NCBI GenBank assembly: GCA_021770345.1
Contig: JAETRD010000009.1
Span: forward strand, 83,772-147,771
Source of the DNA: Lachnospiraceae bacterium
Lineage (GTDB): Bacteria > Bacillota > Clostridia > Lachnospirales > Lachnospiraceae
Reading direction: 5' to 3'
Length of the DNA: 64,000 nucleotides
Shown: positions 16,776 through 24,988 of the stretch, piece by piece
Layout: the number at the start of each line of letters is the position of its first letter
Numbering within the stretch: the first letter of the stretch is position 1
Notes under the pieces: model-generated
The model's database searches: none
Seen by the model: only the letters and a program-made list of their open reading frames with translations
Told to the model about the DNA's origin: nothing
Program-made: the position numbers and the translations under genes

Positions 16776-17771
16776 TTATTTTTCTTTTTTAGACAGCAAA
16801 TCGGAAATTCCCACCACAACCGGATACAGCAGACCTGCCACAACCCATATGATCCAGCTGTAACCCCAATTATTTGATGCAAGGCTGTATGCGAGAAAAA
16901 CTGCGGTGGCAATAAGCCAATAGGAACCGGATATGACAGCCATCACCGAATTTCTTTCCTTTTTTGCTTTTGAGTAATCGCCCTCCTGCAAAAGCTTTTC
17001 AAAACTTGCCCACATGATACCGCTGCGCACGAACAAAATAATCCCCACACCTGCGATGACAAATCCGGCCGACAGCATAATCACCATAAACAAACCATTT
17101 TCCGCATTGATCATCGTGCCGCCAAACAGCGGAATCAAAGCCAGAATACACAGGCATGTTCCGATGATATTATTTCTCTGACAGGTACTTCTGTAATTTT
17201 CTTTCCGTTCCTTTACCATTCCGGTCACACCGTACTCCGTCTCAAAGACTTCTTTTTCGAGATACTCAAAAGGAGCCGTTTTATTTCCGCTTGTAATAAA
17301 TATGACTACCGCCGTGGCGACAAGAATCAGCAGTACGATCATGCCCAGCCCTCCGGCCACATGATCTGCCAGGCCGTATTCCCCCATTTCGCTGACCGCG
17401 CCTAAAACCATCAGGCATATCGGAGAAAGGATGCATAAAAATGTTGCGTAAGCGATTGATTTTGATGTCGCGGCTTTTATCGAAAGAAACTCGTTTGCCT
17501 CCTCCATCGTTACACGTCTCAGAGACGTTTTTTCTTCCCTGATAACTGTATGTTCCATTTCCTCGATTTCCTCAATTTCATCCTTGAGCAAATAATCCGT
17601 ACTTACTCCGAATAATTCGGAAAGACGTATCATCTTTTCGAGATCCGGTATCGACTGAGCACTCTCCCATTTGGAGACAGACTGTCTTGTGACATCCATC
17701 TGTTCTGCAAGTTCCTCCTGCGACCATCCGTTCTTTTTGCGCAGCTGTATCAATTTGTCTGCAAAAATCAT
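16776..17771 (-). CDS. XRE-family regulator with membrane-spanning C-terminal domain
   Basis: The start chosen is 17771 (MIFADKLIQLRKKNGW), with AGAGAGGAA just upstream; the longer frame to 17966 adds 65 residues without family features. The product is 331 aa. Residues 1-60 are a Cro/CI helix-turn-helix (WSQEELAEQMDVTRQSVSKWESAQSIPDLEKMIRLSELFGVSTDYLL). An acidic linker follows. Residues ~120-325 contain at least four hydrophobic segments (FLCILSPICLMVLGAV, MIVLLILVATAVVIFI, IIGTCLCILALIPLF, GLFMVIMLSAGFVIAGVGIILFV and two near the end). Membrane-bound XRE regulators of this kind are common in Clostridia. The target is unknown; it lies downstream of the decayed permease gene and could once have controlled it. 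Confidence 0.85.
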   Translation of the reverse strand: MIFADKLIQLRKKNGWSQEELAEQMDVTRQSVSKWESAQSIPDLEKMIRLSELFGVSTDYLLKDEIEEIEEMEHTVIREEKTSLRRVTMEEANEFLSIKAATSKSIAYATFLCILSPICLMVLGAVSEMGEYGLADHVAGGLGMIVLLILVATAVVIFITSGNKTAPFEYLEKEVFETEYGVTGMVKERKENYRSTCQRNNIIGTCLCILALIPLFGGTMINAENGLFMVIMLSAGFVIAGVGIILFVRSGIMWASFEKLLQEGDYSKAKKERNSVMAVISGSYWLIATAVFLAYSLASNNWGYSWIIWVVAGLLYPVVVGISDLLSKKEK

Positions 17772-17910
17772 ATAGGTTCCTCTCTTTCTTTTTATTTTCC
17801 GGAACAATCTTAACACTTTTTTGCGTTGCATACCATCAATCAGCCCCATGCAATCTGTCAACCGGCGGTTGCTACTCCTTTCCTGCCATGTCAGGATCCC
17901 TGCATTGCAG

Positions 17911-19590
17911 TTAATTATCCCGAAGCCGCTCCACAATACTCCGGATTCCTGCCCTTTTATAGACAACTGCCGGGATGACCATGCACAGAAGCATCGACAG
18001 CAACATATAAAGCGTCATCGGAAGAGCCGGATAACGGAACGTCCCAAACCCAACATTTTCCCTGACCACATGAAAAATCAGGAAATCAGCTCCGGACCCT
18101 AACGTAACAGACAGTGCCAGTGTCAGCAGGAAATACCAGATTCCCTCCCACATGGTGAGTTTCTGCATCTGTTTTTTGGAGGCACCTACCGCTTCCATAG
18201 TGGCAAATTCCCGCTGTCTGCCCAGAATGCTGACGCTCATGGTATTGATAAAATTCAGGATCCCCACGGTAAACAGCACAATGGTGAGAAACGCGGACAG
18301 CTTTGACAGTGCGCCTTTGGTCTCTTCCAGGGATCTGGCAAGTTCCACCTTTGATGTCCTTGAGATGGCGGGGATGTCCTCTGTCAGTTCCGCCGCCTGG
18401 TTCAGGATGCTTTCCTCATATTCGGAATCGCTGTCGATCTTGACGGAATAGATAATGGCATCTTCCCTGTACCGGTCGATCACTTTATTGGAGACCACCA
18501 GCCACGGGGCCGCGCCGCTGTTCATCCCGTCTCTTTCAAGGGGAATCTGCCCTCCGATGGACAGCTCAAACTGTTCATCCGTATCCATCACGGAAAAAGG
18601 AATCCTGCTCCCACTGTGCAGTCCGCTCCCGTTCATATCTGTGGTGAGAAGAAACTCCCCTTTTTCAAACCCTTCTATATCAATAGGCGTTTCCGCGGAC
18701 AAATTGTATTCTTCTATCATCCTGCTGTCAATCCCCACAAGCAGGCTCCAGAAGGTTGCCTTCGGATTGTCCAGCCAGATACTGGTATCTGTGGGTTCCA
18801 TTCCGTTTGCCAGCTCAAATTCATTTTTAATTTCCAGCCAGTCTCCATAGACCTCCTCCGAATAATGCTCATAGATGGGCACAACCTTTGTCATTTCAAA
18901 GTTCTCCACTCCCTCCAGACTCTGCAGTCGCTCCACAAGCTCCGGCGTGAAACTCTGCTCCTCCTGGGGGGAAAAGGATGCCCTGCTCATGCTGTTATAA
19001 AGGGCAAGGTCATGGGCCGTATTATAATCAATAAATTCGTCCAGAGACATCCCGCCAAGGACCGTCATGCAGAGCAGGAAAGTCACGCTGCTTAAGAAAA
19101 ACGTCCCTATGACCATCCATGCCTTCCGGGGCTGCCGGAATACATTTATAAGCCCCATCTGAAACAGCTTTGTATGGTCGCTTCCACGGCTCGTCTTCCC
19201 CCGAATGTCCTTCTTCCGTGCGCCGCTGCCCTCCGCAAATGTCAGGGCGCCAATGGCGGAAACAGCCATCACCTTCCTGGCTGTCATAAAAAAGCTGACA
19301 AAGATCATCAAACCCGAAAAGAATGCCGCTGTAAACGGAATGATCAGATGGAACCGTGTCTCCGAAAATCCCTCCAGGATACCGCCCAGGATCAACGGAA
19401 CAATCCACTGTGTCATAACACCGCCAAGCAGAAGCCCCACCGGCAGGGGTGTCAGAAGGATAGTCCCCATTCGGTAGTACATAAGCCGTTTGAGCTGGCA
19501 GGGTGCGGTCCCAATAGTTTTGAGCAGACCGTAAAACTGAATATCCTTTGTAACGGAAATCGTATTGATGTTATAGATAATATGGATAAA
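17911..19590 (-). pseudogene. 5'-truncated FtsX/MacB-like ABC transporter permease
   Basis: From about 19590 the frame reads FIHIIYNINTISVTKDIQFYGLLKTIGTAPCQLKRL, the middle of the first FtsX domain of a large ABC permease, and continues to VERLRDN. It includes the transmembrane pair, a ~300-residue extracellular region, and the second FtsX domain (LGRQREFATMEAVGASKKQMQKL). The first roughly 200 residues with TM1 are missing. The open frame does extend upstream to 19872, but that part encodes low-quality sequence antisense in character to no known protein and lies in another frame of the adjacent 116-aa gene. No partner ATPase is present. The deletion junction is near 19580-19590. The remaining frame is intact, so decay may be recent. 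Confidence 0.75.
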
Positions 19591-19921
19591 GCGCACGCAC
19601 CTTCTGATCCAGTTCCCTGACCCACTCTGTGAACGCCGCCCCTGACAGCTCGCTGTCAAAAAACAGCGCGGTGGTCCTGCCATCATCCAGCCAGGAGAGC
19701 AGACATCCGGTGCCTCCCTGTCCCCAGACCTGGAAGGGGAAGTGGCTCCGGGTACTGTCGCAAAGGGTCTCCACATCAGAGTACAGCACCAACTGCTGGA
19801 ACAGGTCCCAACTCTCCAGGTCCCCCAGCTTTTCGATGTGGACGGCCCCGGTTGTCCGGTCTGCCTCCGCAAAGACGGCGATGCCGTTCTCTTTCATAAA
19901 TACAAGGATTTTCTGCTCCAT
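19571..19921 (-). CDS. Unrecognised small protein, probably 3'-truncated by the deletion junction
   Basis: Start 19921 (MEQKILVFMKENGIAVFAEAD) has GGGAGG 8 nt upstream. The 116-aa product is acidic, with no signal peptide or membrane segment. I do not recognise it. Its last residues (YPYYL then stop) are encoded by sequence that in another frame belongs to the permease fragment (FIHIIYNI), so the native C-terminus has probably been lost and replaced at the junction. It follows a membrane-anchored small gene and a SUKH-like remnant, a pattern seen in decayed toxin-immunity islands, but a function cannot be assigned. Confidence 0.6.
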   Translation of the reverse strand: MEQKILVFMKENGIAVFAEADRTTGAVHIEKLGDLESWDLFQQLVLYSDVETLCDSTRSHFPFQVWGQGGTGCLLSWLDDGRTTALFFDSELSGAAFTEWVRELDQKVRALYPYYL

Positions 19922-19940
19922 CTGCATTTCCTCCCGTTGT

Positions 19941-20285
19941 TCATTCTGGTATCGTGATGATATATTCCTCGTCAAATGCGTCGTTTTTATCATCATAGGT
20001 CATCCGGAACTGGGTCTCCGACAGCCATTCCACACCAAAAGATACGGTCTCCATAAAGCCGCCGCCCGGATAGGTCCAGATCTCCCGCTTCCCGTACCAG
20101 GTCTTTTGATAGACATACGGGCGGCATACATGGTCGTACTCGATGATGATGGTGTTTGTCCCCTGGGGTGAAGTGAAGACCTCCCGACTTGCGACAAACA
20201 AAACGTCGCAACAACTCCGAAAGAGGCATATCACCAGAAGAATGACCGCCAATCCGGCTATGTATTTGAGCCGCTTACTCTTCAT
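19941..20285 (-). CDS. Small membrane-anchored protein of unknown function
   Basis: Start chosen at 20285 (MKSKRLKYIAGLAVILLVICLF), with GGAGG 8 nt upstream; ATG four bases upstream of that (20291) is too close to the ribosome site. The 114-aa product has one N-terminal transmembrane or signal-anchor segment at residues ~7-22, followed by SCC, which might be a lipobox-like site but lacks the usual L-[AS]-[GA] pattern. The remainder is a short extracytoplasmic beta-rich domain (TNTIIIEYDHVCRP, GGGFMETVSFGVEWLSETQFRMTYDD). The gene start overlaps the end of the SUKH-like remnant by 11 nt. I see no family assignment. Confidence 0.65.
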   Translation of the reverse strand: MKSKRLKYIAGLAVILLVICLFRSCCDVLFVASREVFTSPQGTNTIIIEYDHVCRPYVYQKTWYGKREIWTYPGGGFMETVSFGVEWLSETQFRMTYDDKNDAFDEEYIITIPE

Positions 20286-20625
20286 CTTCATCGTCCTCCA
20301 AATTGTCCTCGTCATCCTCATTCTCGGTCAGAGCATTGATAAACGCTGTGATGGATTCCGCCAGGCAGGTCACATGCTCCTCCGGATTCTCGCCGTATTC
20401 AAACTCGTGATCGTAATAATAAATGGCGCCAAAGTCGGATTCTCTTACGCTGAAGCAAAGGAGAATCCGACCTTCCTCAGCAAAGGGAATCAGCCAGTCT
20501 GAATTACGTCGTCATCCGCTCTCAAAAGTTCCAGCGTTTTTTCCATGGGCCGCTTATATCTCTCCCGTATGGAATTGTAAAAAATATTATAACGGGTAAT
20601 TTCCAACTTTTTATCTACTTTTGAA
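20275..20625 (-). pseudogene. Frameshifted SUKH/SMI1-KNR4-like gene remnant
   Basis: The 3' part reads DWLIPFAEEGRILLCFSV, GAIYYYDHEFEY, HVTCLAESITAFINAL and an acidic tail ending at the stop 20275-20277. 'W.PFAE..G..L.F', a Y-[YF]-D-H-E block and a final 'SF..F...L' helix are typical of SUKH-superfamily immunity-type proteins. Upstream, another frame carries KLEITRYNIFYNSIRERYKR and MEKTLELLRADDDV, and then runs into a TGA. A single frameshift near 20490-20505 would join them. No proper start codon with a ribosome site is seen. SUKH genes serve as immunity to contact-dependent toxins; here the gene looks dead. Confidence 0.55.
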
Positions 20626-20691
20626 AAATTTAAAGCCGTCGTTCATCATAAATTTATGCGCCCTAATATTGGGATGTACTTACCGCCAATG

Positions 20692-20916
20692 CTAAATTTC
20701 AAGATATATCCAAAATCCCCTTGGTACTCCGCCAACCAAATGCCCAACAACTTCACCCTCCCACCAGGGCAGTGTGATTTCCTCAAAATCGGAATCTCTT
20801 TCTGACTGAATGGCAGAGCCATCTATTTCCACAAAAAAAGTATCTTCATCTTGCATTGCGGTCGCTTTAACCGTTTCAGCTTCTTCTCTGGTTGCATAGC
20901 ATATCCTGTTTTCCAT
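20692..20916 (-). CDS. Small acidic protein of unknown function
   Basis: A 74-aa ORF starting MENRICYATREEAETVKAT, with AGAAGGGG about 10 nt upstream and only 18 bp behind the histidine kinase stop, so probably the last gene of that transcript. It is acidic, soluble in appearance, with one WW pair (LPWWEGEVVG). I do not recognise it. It might be a truncated immunity protein given the neighbouring SUKH remnant. About 65 bp of AT-rich sequence with no gene separates it from that remnant. Confidence 0.5.
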   Translation of the reverse strand: MENRICYATREEAETVKATAMQDEDTFFVEIDGSAIQSERDSDFEEITLPWWEGEVVGHLVGGVPRGFWIYLEI

Positions 20917-20934
20917 TGCCGGTTGCCCCTTCTC

Positions 20935-22305
20935 TCAAAAATTGGACGTTGGAAATGTCAGCGCTGTTTTGAACCCATTCCGGGGCTCGCTTTCCATGGC
21001 TATGGTTCCCTTGTGGGCCTCCGTGATCTGACGGACCAGCAGAACACCCAGGCCATGCCGCAGATCCAGCTTTTCATCCGTACTCTCCAGGCGGCGGTGG
21101 TCTGCAGTCAGTTCCTTTAGCTTTTCAGCTGATATCCCCGCACCATCGTCTGTAACCTCGACCGTTATACCGACTTTTCCGCACAGAACCGAGACAGCGA
21201 TCCGGCAGCCCTGTGGGTTATGAACGATGCTGTTTTGGATTAAATTACCCAGAGCGCGTTTCAACAGAGCCTCATCACCCAGGATGGACAGCGGCTCGCT
21301 TTCCTGGTCAGCGCAAAACGCTATCCCGTATCGCTCCTCCAAACCACCGTCCAGAAATTCGCAGACAACCTGCCGCGCCAGTTCCACCAAATAGACTTTC
21401 TCCATCCGGAGGGGCTGCATGGAATATTCCAGCCTTGATGTTAGGTTCAAATCGGAAATCAAACTCCGCAGCTGTTCTCCCTGCTTTCGGATGCAGGCCG
21501 CCTGCTCACGGGCGGATGCCGGGAGGGTCCGGTCATCCTCCAGCTGTCCGGCAAAGCCCAGAATTACAGACAGAGGCGTCCGCACATCATGGGAGACGCC
21601 GCTGATCCATTCGGCCCGGGCAGTGTCCTTTTTGGCAATAAAGGCCCCTGCCTTGTTGAGCTGCCGGTTGATCTCCGACAATTCTCCCTTTTCCGGGAGG
21701 CTGACCGGCTGGCCCAAGGAGACTGTTTCAATCCCCCGCAAAATGGGTATGACTGCCTTTTCAATGTGCCGGGTGTTCTTCCAGATCAGCAGAACCACTA
21801 TAATGATATTTGTCAGAAAGACGGCAACCAGACCGACAAGCAGCTTTCTTACATAGCTCTCATTGACGGAAAAGTAATACTTCGCCTGGCTGCCTTTTTC
21901 ACCGCCCACTACCAACAACCCCTGGGGATGCTCCTGCACATAGACCGGATAATCCCCCAGATACCATCGGCTGAATTTTGCCACGTCCGCTGTCGTGTAC
22001 CGCCGGGGCAGCTCCTCCGGCAATCCGCTTTGAAAAATAACGGTTCCTGCATCATCCAGAATCATAGCCCAGGCGTGATGCTCCTCCAGTAGTCCGGATA
22101 GCCCTTCAGCCGCTGTCAGCCGCCCCTTCTCGTCCATGACGATGCTATCACAAATTTCCTTCAAGGAGAGGTTCGACTCCTCCGAGGTCTGCCAGGCCCA
22201 GATCAACATGGAGAAAAGCAAAGTGGCATTGAGCAGAAGGAACAGCGCAATGATACCTGCCATAGATAAAAAATATTTCCGAAAGAAGCGTTCCACAGGT
22301 TTCAT
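20935..22305 (-). CDS. Sensor histidine kinase of the first two-component/ABC module
   Basis: A 456-aa kinase. TM1 spans about 12-36 and TM2 about 153-175, enclosing an extracellular sensor domain of ~115 residues. A HAMP-like linker follows. The H-box is SGVSHDVRTPLS with phospho-acceptor His239. N-box (LGNLIQNSIVHNPQG) and G boxes (DDGAGI, HGLGVLLVRQI) are intact. The start overlaps the response regulator stop by ATGA. With the divergently transcribed ABC transporter it resembles systems that sense and expel peptide antibiotics; the sensed ligand is unknown. The large extracellular loop argues for direct sensing rather than sensing through a Bce-type permease. Confidence 0.92.
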   Translation of the reverse strand: MKPVERFFRKYFLSMAGIIALFLLLNATLLFSMLIWAWQTSEESNLSLKEICDSIVMDEKGRLTAAEGLSGLLEEHHAWAMILDDAGTVIFQSGLPEELPRRYTTADVAKFSRWYLGDYPVYVQEHPQGLLVVGGEKGSQAKYYFSVNESYVRKLLVGLVAVFLTNIIIVVLLIWKNTRHIEKAVIPILRGIETVSLGQPVSLPEKGELSEINRQLNKAGAFIAKKDTARAEWISGVSHDVRTPLSVILGFAGQLEDDRTLPASAREQAACIRKQGEQLRSLISDLNLTSRLEYSMQPLRMEKVYLVELARQVVCEFLDGGLEERYGIAFCADQESEPLSILGDEALLKRALGNLIQNSIVHNPQGCRIAVSVLCGKVGITVEVTDDGAGISAEKLKELTADHRRLESTDEKLDLRHGLGVLLVRQITEAHKGTIAMESEPRNGFKTALTFPTSNF

Positions 22306-22997
22306 TTCTCCGGCTCCTTTACCACCAGCTTATACCCCAGGCCCTTCACCGTCAGGAGCGATACGGGTTTAGACGGGTTTTCCTCGATCTTCTCCCGCAG
22401 GTGTCGGATATGGGTCATCAGCGTTGTCTCATACCCCTGCCAGATGTCCCCGCACAGCGTCTGACAAAGGATGCCTATGGTAACAATCCTGCCCGCGTTT
22501 TCTGCCAGCTTTTCAAAAATGCTGTACTCTTTGGCGGTCAGGGGAATCCGCTGCCCCTCTCGGATAACCTCCGCCTGGTCTAAATCCACCGCCACCGCAG
22601 CCAGCGGAACAATCCGGTTCTTCTCCGGGTAGGCCCGTTTCAAAATTGCCTGGACGCGCAACAGCAGTTCTTTTGGCAGAAAGGGCTTGATCAGGTAGTC
22701 GTCCGCTCCCAGCTCAAATCCGGCAAAGCGGTCTTCGGCCTCTCCCCTGGCAGTAAGCATGAGGACGGGGACCTTACTGACGGCCCGTATCTCCTGGAGC
22801 AGTTCAAACCCATCCATGCCCGGCATCATCACATCCAGAATGATAATACCAGGTGTTTTTTTCGCAATCAGTGCCAGTGCCTCCTCACCCGAAACCGCTG
22901 TTGTAATCTGTGTATACCCGGCGCTCTCAAAAATGGATCGGATTATCGTCCGCAAATCCTTTTCATCGTCTACGACAAGTATCTCTTTGTCCAACAT
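22302..22997 (-). CDS. OmpR-family response regulator of the first module
   Basis: Start chosen at 22997 (MLDKEILVVDDEKDL), with AGGAGGAG 5-6 nt upstream; seven extra codons upstream are unlikely. 231 aa. Receiver residues D10/D11, phospho-Asp D55 in IIILDVMMPGMDG, and Lys in MLTARGEAEDRFAGFELGADDYLIKPF are present. The C-terminal winged helix is of OmpR/PhoB type (LTAKEYSIFEKLAENAGRIVT, TLMTHIRHLREKIEENPS). Its likely target is the fourfold direct repeat at 23204-23243 before the divergent transporter operon, the layout expected for head-to-tail OmpR dimers. Confidence 0.92.
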   Translation of the reverse strand: MLDKEILVVDDEKDLRTIIRSIFESAGYTQITTAVSGEEALALIAKKTPGIIILDVMMPGMDGFELLQEIRAVSKVPVLMLTARGEAEDRFAGFELGADDYLIKPFLPKELLLRVQAILKRAYPEKNRIVPLAAVAVDLDQAEVIREGQRIPLTAKEYSIFEKLAENAGRIVTIGILCQTLCGDIWQGYETTLMTHIRHLREKIEENPSKPVSLLTVKGLGYKLVVKEPEK

Positions 22998-23019
22998 AGG
23001 AACTCCTCCTGTCCGCACT

Positions 23020-23169
23020 CATAGTAAACGACAAAATAATTTGTCGTTTACTATGATCCCTCCGGGGATGCGCACGATTTTGCAAAGGTAAATATTGCGT
23101 TTCACGCAACGCAAAATCGGCGCGTTACAACAAATTCACTTCGTAAATTTGTTCACTATATTATAACGC
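23020..23169. repeat. Three consecutive inverted repeats between divergent regulator and transporter genes
   Basis: First: 16-bp perfect arms CATAGTAAACGACAAA at 23020-23035 and its complement at 23040-23055, loop ATAA. Second: CGATTTTGC (23075-23083) paired with GCAAAATCG (23111-23119), enclosing TTGCG/CGCAA (23095-23109). Third: GCGTTA (23122-23127) paired with TAACGC (23164-23169), enclosing AACAAATT and AATTTGTT. They fill the space upstream of the response regulator. They could be operator sites, transcript hairpins, or remains of small palindromic mobile elements. Confidence 0.75.
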
Positions 23170-23203
23170 GGAACCCTCAAATTGTATATGCCGCCGGCGC
23201 AAT

Positions 23204-23258
23204 CTCAAGGTTATCTCAAGGTTCCCTCAAGGATCGCTCAAGGATGGCGCTGTATACT
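23204..23258 (+). promoter_or_regulatory. Fourfold 11-bp direct repeat operator and -10 box before the first ABC transporter operon
   Basis: CTCAAGG occurs at 23204, 23215, 23226 and 23237, an exact 11-bp period. The -10-like TATACT is at 23253-23258, 9 bp after the last copy, and no consensus -35 exists, because repeats 3 and 4 occupy that position. This is the architecture bound by tandem OmpR/PhoB-type dimers (7-bp site plus 4-bp spacer). The presumed regulator is encoded divergently at 22302-22997. Confidence 0.75.
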
Positions 23259-23282
23259 GCTCTAACAAAGGAGGTAAGCGCT

Positions 23283-24206
23283 ATGAGTGAAATAGTAATT
23301 GAAACGAAACAACTGACCAAGCAGTACGGGACACAAAAGAGCGTGGCCAAGCTGAACATCCATGTCCGGCGGGGCCGCATCTACGGTCTGCTGGGCCGAA
23401 ACGGAGCGGGGAAAACCACCACCATGAAGATGCTGCTGGGCTTGACCCAGCCTACCTTCGGGGAAGTGGCGATCTGGGGAAAGCCTCTGGTGGGTAACGA
23501 GAAGAAGCTGTTGCCCCGCATCGGCAGCCTGATTGAGTCCCCCGGCTTCTACCCCAATCTGACAGGAACGGAGAATCTGCGCATTTTCGCCGCCCTGCGG
23601 GGACTGAAAAACCAGAACGCCATCCAAAGCGCCCTGGAGCTGGTGGGCCTGCCCTACCGGGACAAAAAGCTCTTCTCCCAATACTCCCTGGGCATGAAGC
23701 AGCGGCTGGCCATTGCCCTGGCGGTGATGCACGACCCGGAACTGCTGATTCTGGACGAGCCCATCAACGGCCTGGACCCCATTGGCATCGCGGAGGTTCG
23801 CTCTTTTATCCGGGCGCTGTGCGATGAGCGGGGCAAGACCATCCTGATCTCCAGCCACATTCTATCCGAAGTGGCGCTGCTGGCGGACGACATCGGTATC
23901 ATCGACCACGGCGTGCTGTTGGAGGAGGAGAGCTTCACAGACCTGGAGGCCAGGAGCAGCAAGTATGTCCATTTCACGGTTTCCGACACAAATCGGGCGG
24001 CAGAGATTTTACGGGACGTTTTTCACGAAACTCAGTTCAGTGCGCAGGACGGCCATAATCTGCGGATGGATTCTACCAGGGTTCCCGTGGCAAAAATTGT
24101 TTCCGCCTTTGTGCAGCGCGGTCTGGAGGTATCGGAGGCTGCAACCGTGGAAGAGAGCCTGGAGGACTACTTCAAGCGGGTGACAGGGGGTGAGGGGATT
24201 GCTTAA
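23283..24206 (+). CDS. ABC transporter ATPase, BcrA/LanF-like
   Basis: Start at 23283 (MSEIVIETKQLTKQYG), with AAAGGAGG 8 nt upstream; 307 aa. Walker A GRNGAGKTT (~38-46), signature YSLGMKQRL, Walker B LLILDEPINGLDP and H-loop SSHILSE are intact. The ~80-residue C-terminal extension (VHFTVSDTNRAAEILRDVF...VEESLEDYFKRVTGG) is usual for bacitracin/lantibiotic-exporter ATPases. It forms an operon with two ABC-2 permeases and a YxeA-like protein. Likely role: removal of a membrane-acting peptide antibiotic. Local third-position GC is higher than in the flanking core genes. Confidence 0.93.
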   Translation: MSEIVIETKQLTKQYGTQKSVAKLNIHVRRGRIYGLLGRNGAGKTTTMKMLLGLTQPTFGEVAIWGKPLVGNEKKLLPRIGSLIESPGFYPNLTGTENLRIFAALRGLKNQNAIQSALELVGLPYRDKKLFSQYSLGMKQRLAIALAVMHDPELLILDEPINGLDPIGIAEVRSFIRALCDERGKTILISSHILSEVALLADDIGIIDHGVLLEEESFTDLEARSSKYVHFTVSDTNRAAEILRDVFHETQFSAQDGHNLRMDSTRVPVAKIVSAFVQRGLEVSEAATVEESLEDYFKRVTGGEGIA

Positions 24207-24987
24207 ACTGATTTCCTGTGAACTGACGAAACTGAAGCGCAAGAAATTCATTCCCTTTGTAATTCTTTCCGCGTTTATGTTCCCGCCCCCGGTGGCACTG
24301 ATGATGCTGACGCCCCGCATGATGGCTCGCTACAATACAAAGGCCGAGCTCTTTGACGACTTTTATCAGTTTGTCCTGGGCTATGGGGTGGAGTTGCTTC
24401 TGCCCTGCGTCATCGGCGTCATTGCCGCCATGCTGTTCTTCATGGAACGGGACAACGATACCTTCAAAAACCTGCGGACCATCCCGATAACAAGTACCCA
24501 GATGATCTTCGCCAAAATCATCGTTCTGTTCCTCTTCGGGCTGATTTTCAGCCTGTCCTCCGCTGCCGTCACCATCTTCTGCGGAAGCCTGATCGCCGAG
24601 GTGGGCGGGCTGGGCTATAAGCTGTGGATGGCGGTGGAGATGGGGATCTTCATCACGGCGGGCACCCTGCCCCTGGTGGTGCTGGTGGTCTTTTTCAGCA
24701 AGACCTATATCTTCTCCATTCTGCTGTGCGTCTTTTACAGCGTGCTGAGCCTGACCGTCGAGGGCTGCTATGAGGTCCTGCCCAGGTTCCTCTGCTGGAT
24801 GATGCCGCTTCCCCTCTTAAACATCTGGTGCGCCGGGGATATGGTCCGCCATGGGGTCAGGGAGAGCGTAGGCCGGCTGGAGTATCTGGTTCCCACCACC
24901 ACGCAGACAGTTTTGATTCTGGGCGTGATGTCCGTGCTGTCCATCTTTCTGATCGACCGGCTGTATAAAAAGAGAGGAGGCGATTGA
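24190..24987 (+). CDS. ABC-2 type permease, lantibiotic-immunity-like (first)
   Basis: A 265-aa protein with GTG start overlapping the ATPase stop by 17 nt. Pattern LLKLISCELTKLKRKKFIPFVILSAFMFPPP then about six hydrophobic helices. A KNLRTIPITSTQMIFAKIIVLFLFGLIFSLSS block is the typical coupling region of ABC-2 permeases associated with lantibiotic self-protection (LanE/G-like). It pairs with the following permease, with which it shares the opening charged-helix pattern ELTKLKR / ELWKLKR. An alternative start at TTG 24199 is possible. Confidence 0.88.
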   Translation: MRGLLKLISCELTKLKRKKFIPFVILSAFMFPPPVALMMLTPRMMARYNTKAELFDDFYQFVLGYGVELLLPCVIGVIAAMLFFMERDNDTFKNLRTIPITSTQMIFAKIIVLFLFGLIFSLSSAAVTIFCGSLIAEVGGLGYKLWMAVEMGIFITAGTLPLVVLVVFFSKTYIFSILLCVFYSVLSLTVEGCYEVLPRFLCWMMPLPLLNIWCAGDMVRHGVRESVGRLEYLVPTTTQTVLILGVMSVLSIFLIDRLYKKRGGD

Positions 24988-24988
24988 T

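Noticed and set aside
19591-19872. N-terminal extension of the FtsX permease frame
   Set aside because: The ~95 residues are Arg/Ser/Trp-rich, not permease-like, and are an alternate frame of the 116-aa gene; chance fusion after a deletion.
20590-20600. TATAAT near 20590 as a promoter
   Set aside because: It lies within the coding remnant (RYNIFYN) of the SUKH-like gene and has no -35; probably coincidental.
23204-23243. Short regular repeats as a CRISPR array
   Set aside because: Repeats are only 7 bp at 11-bp spacing, with no spacers or cas genes; they fit a regulator operator.
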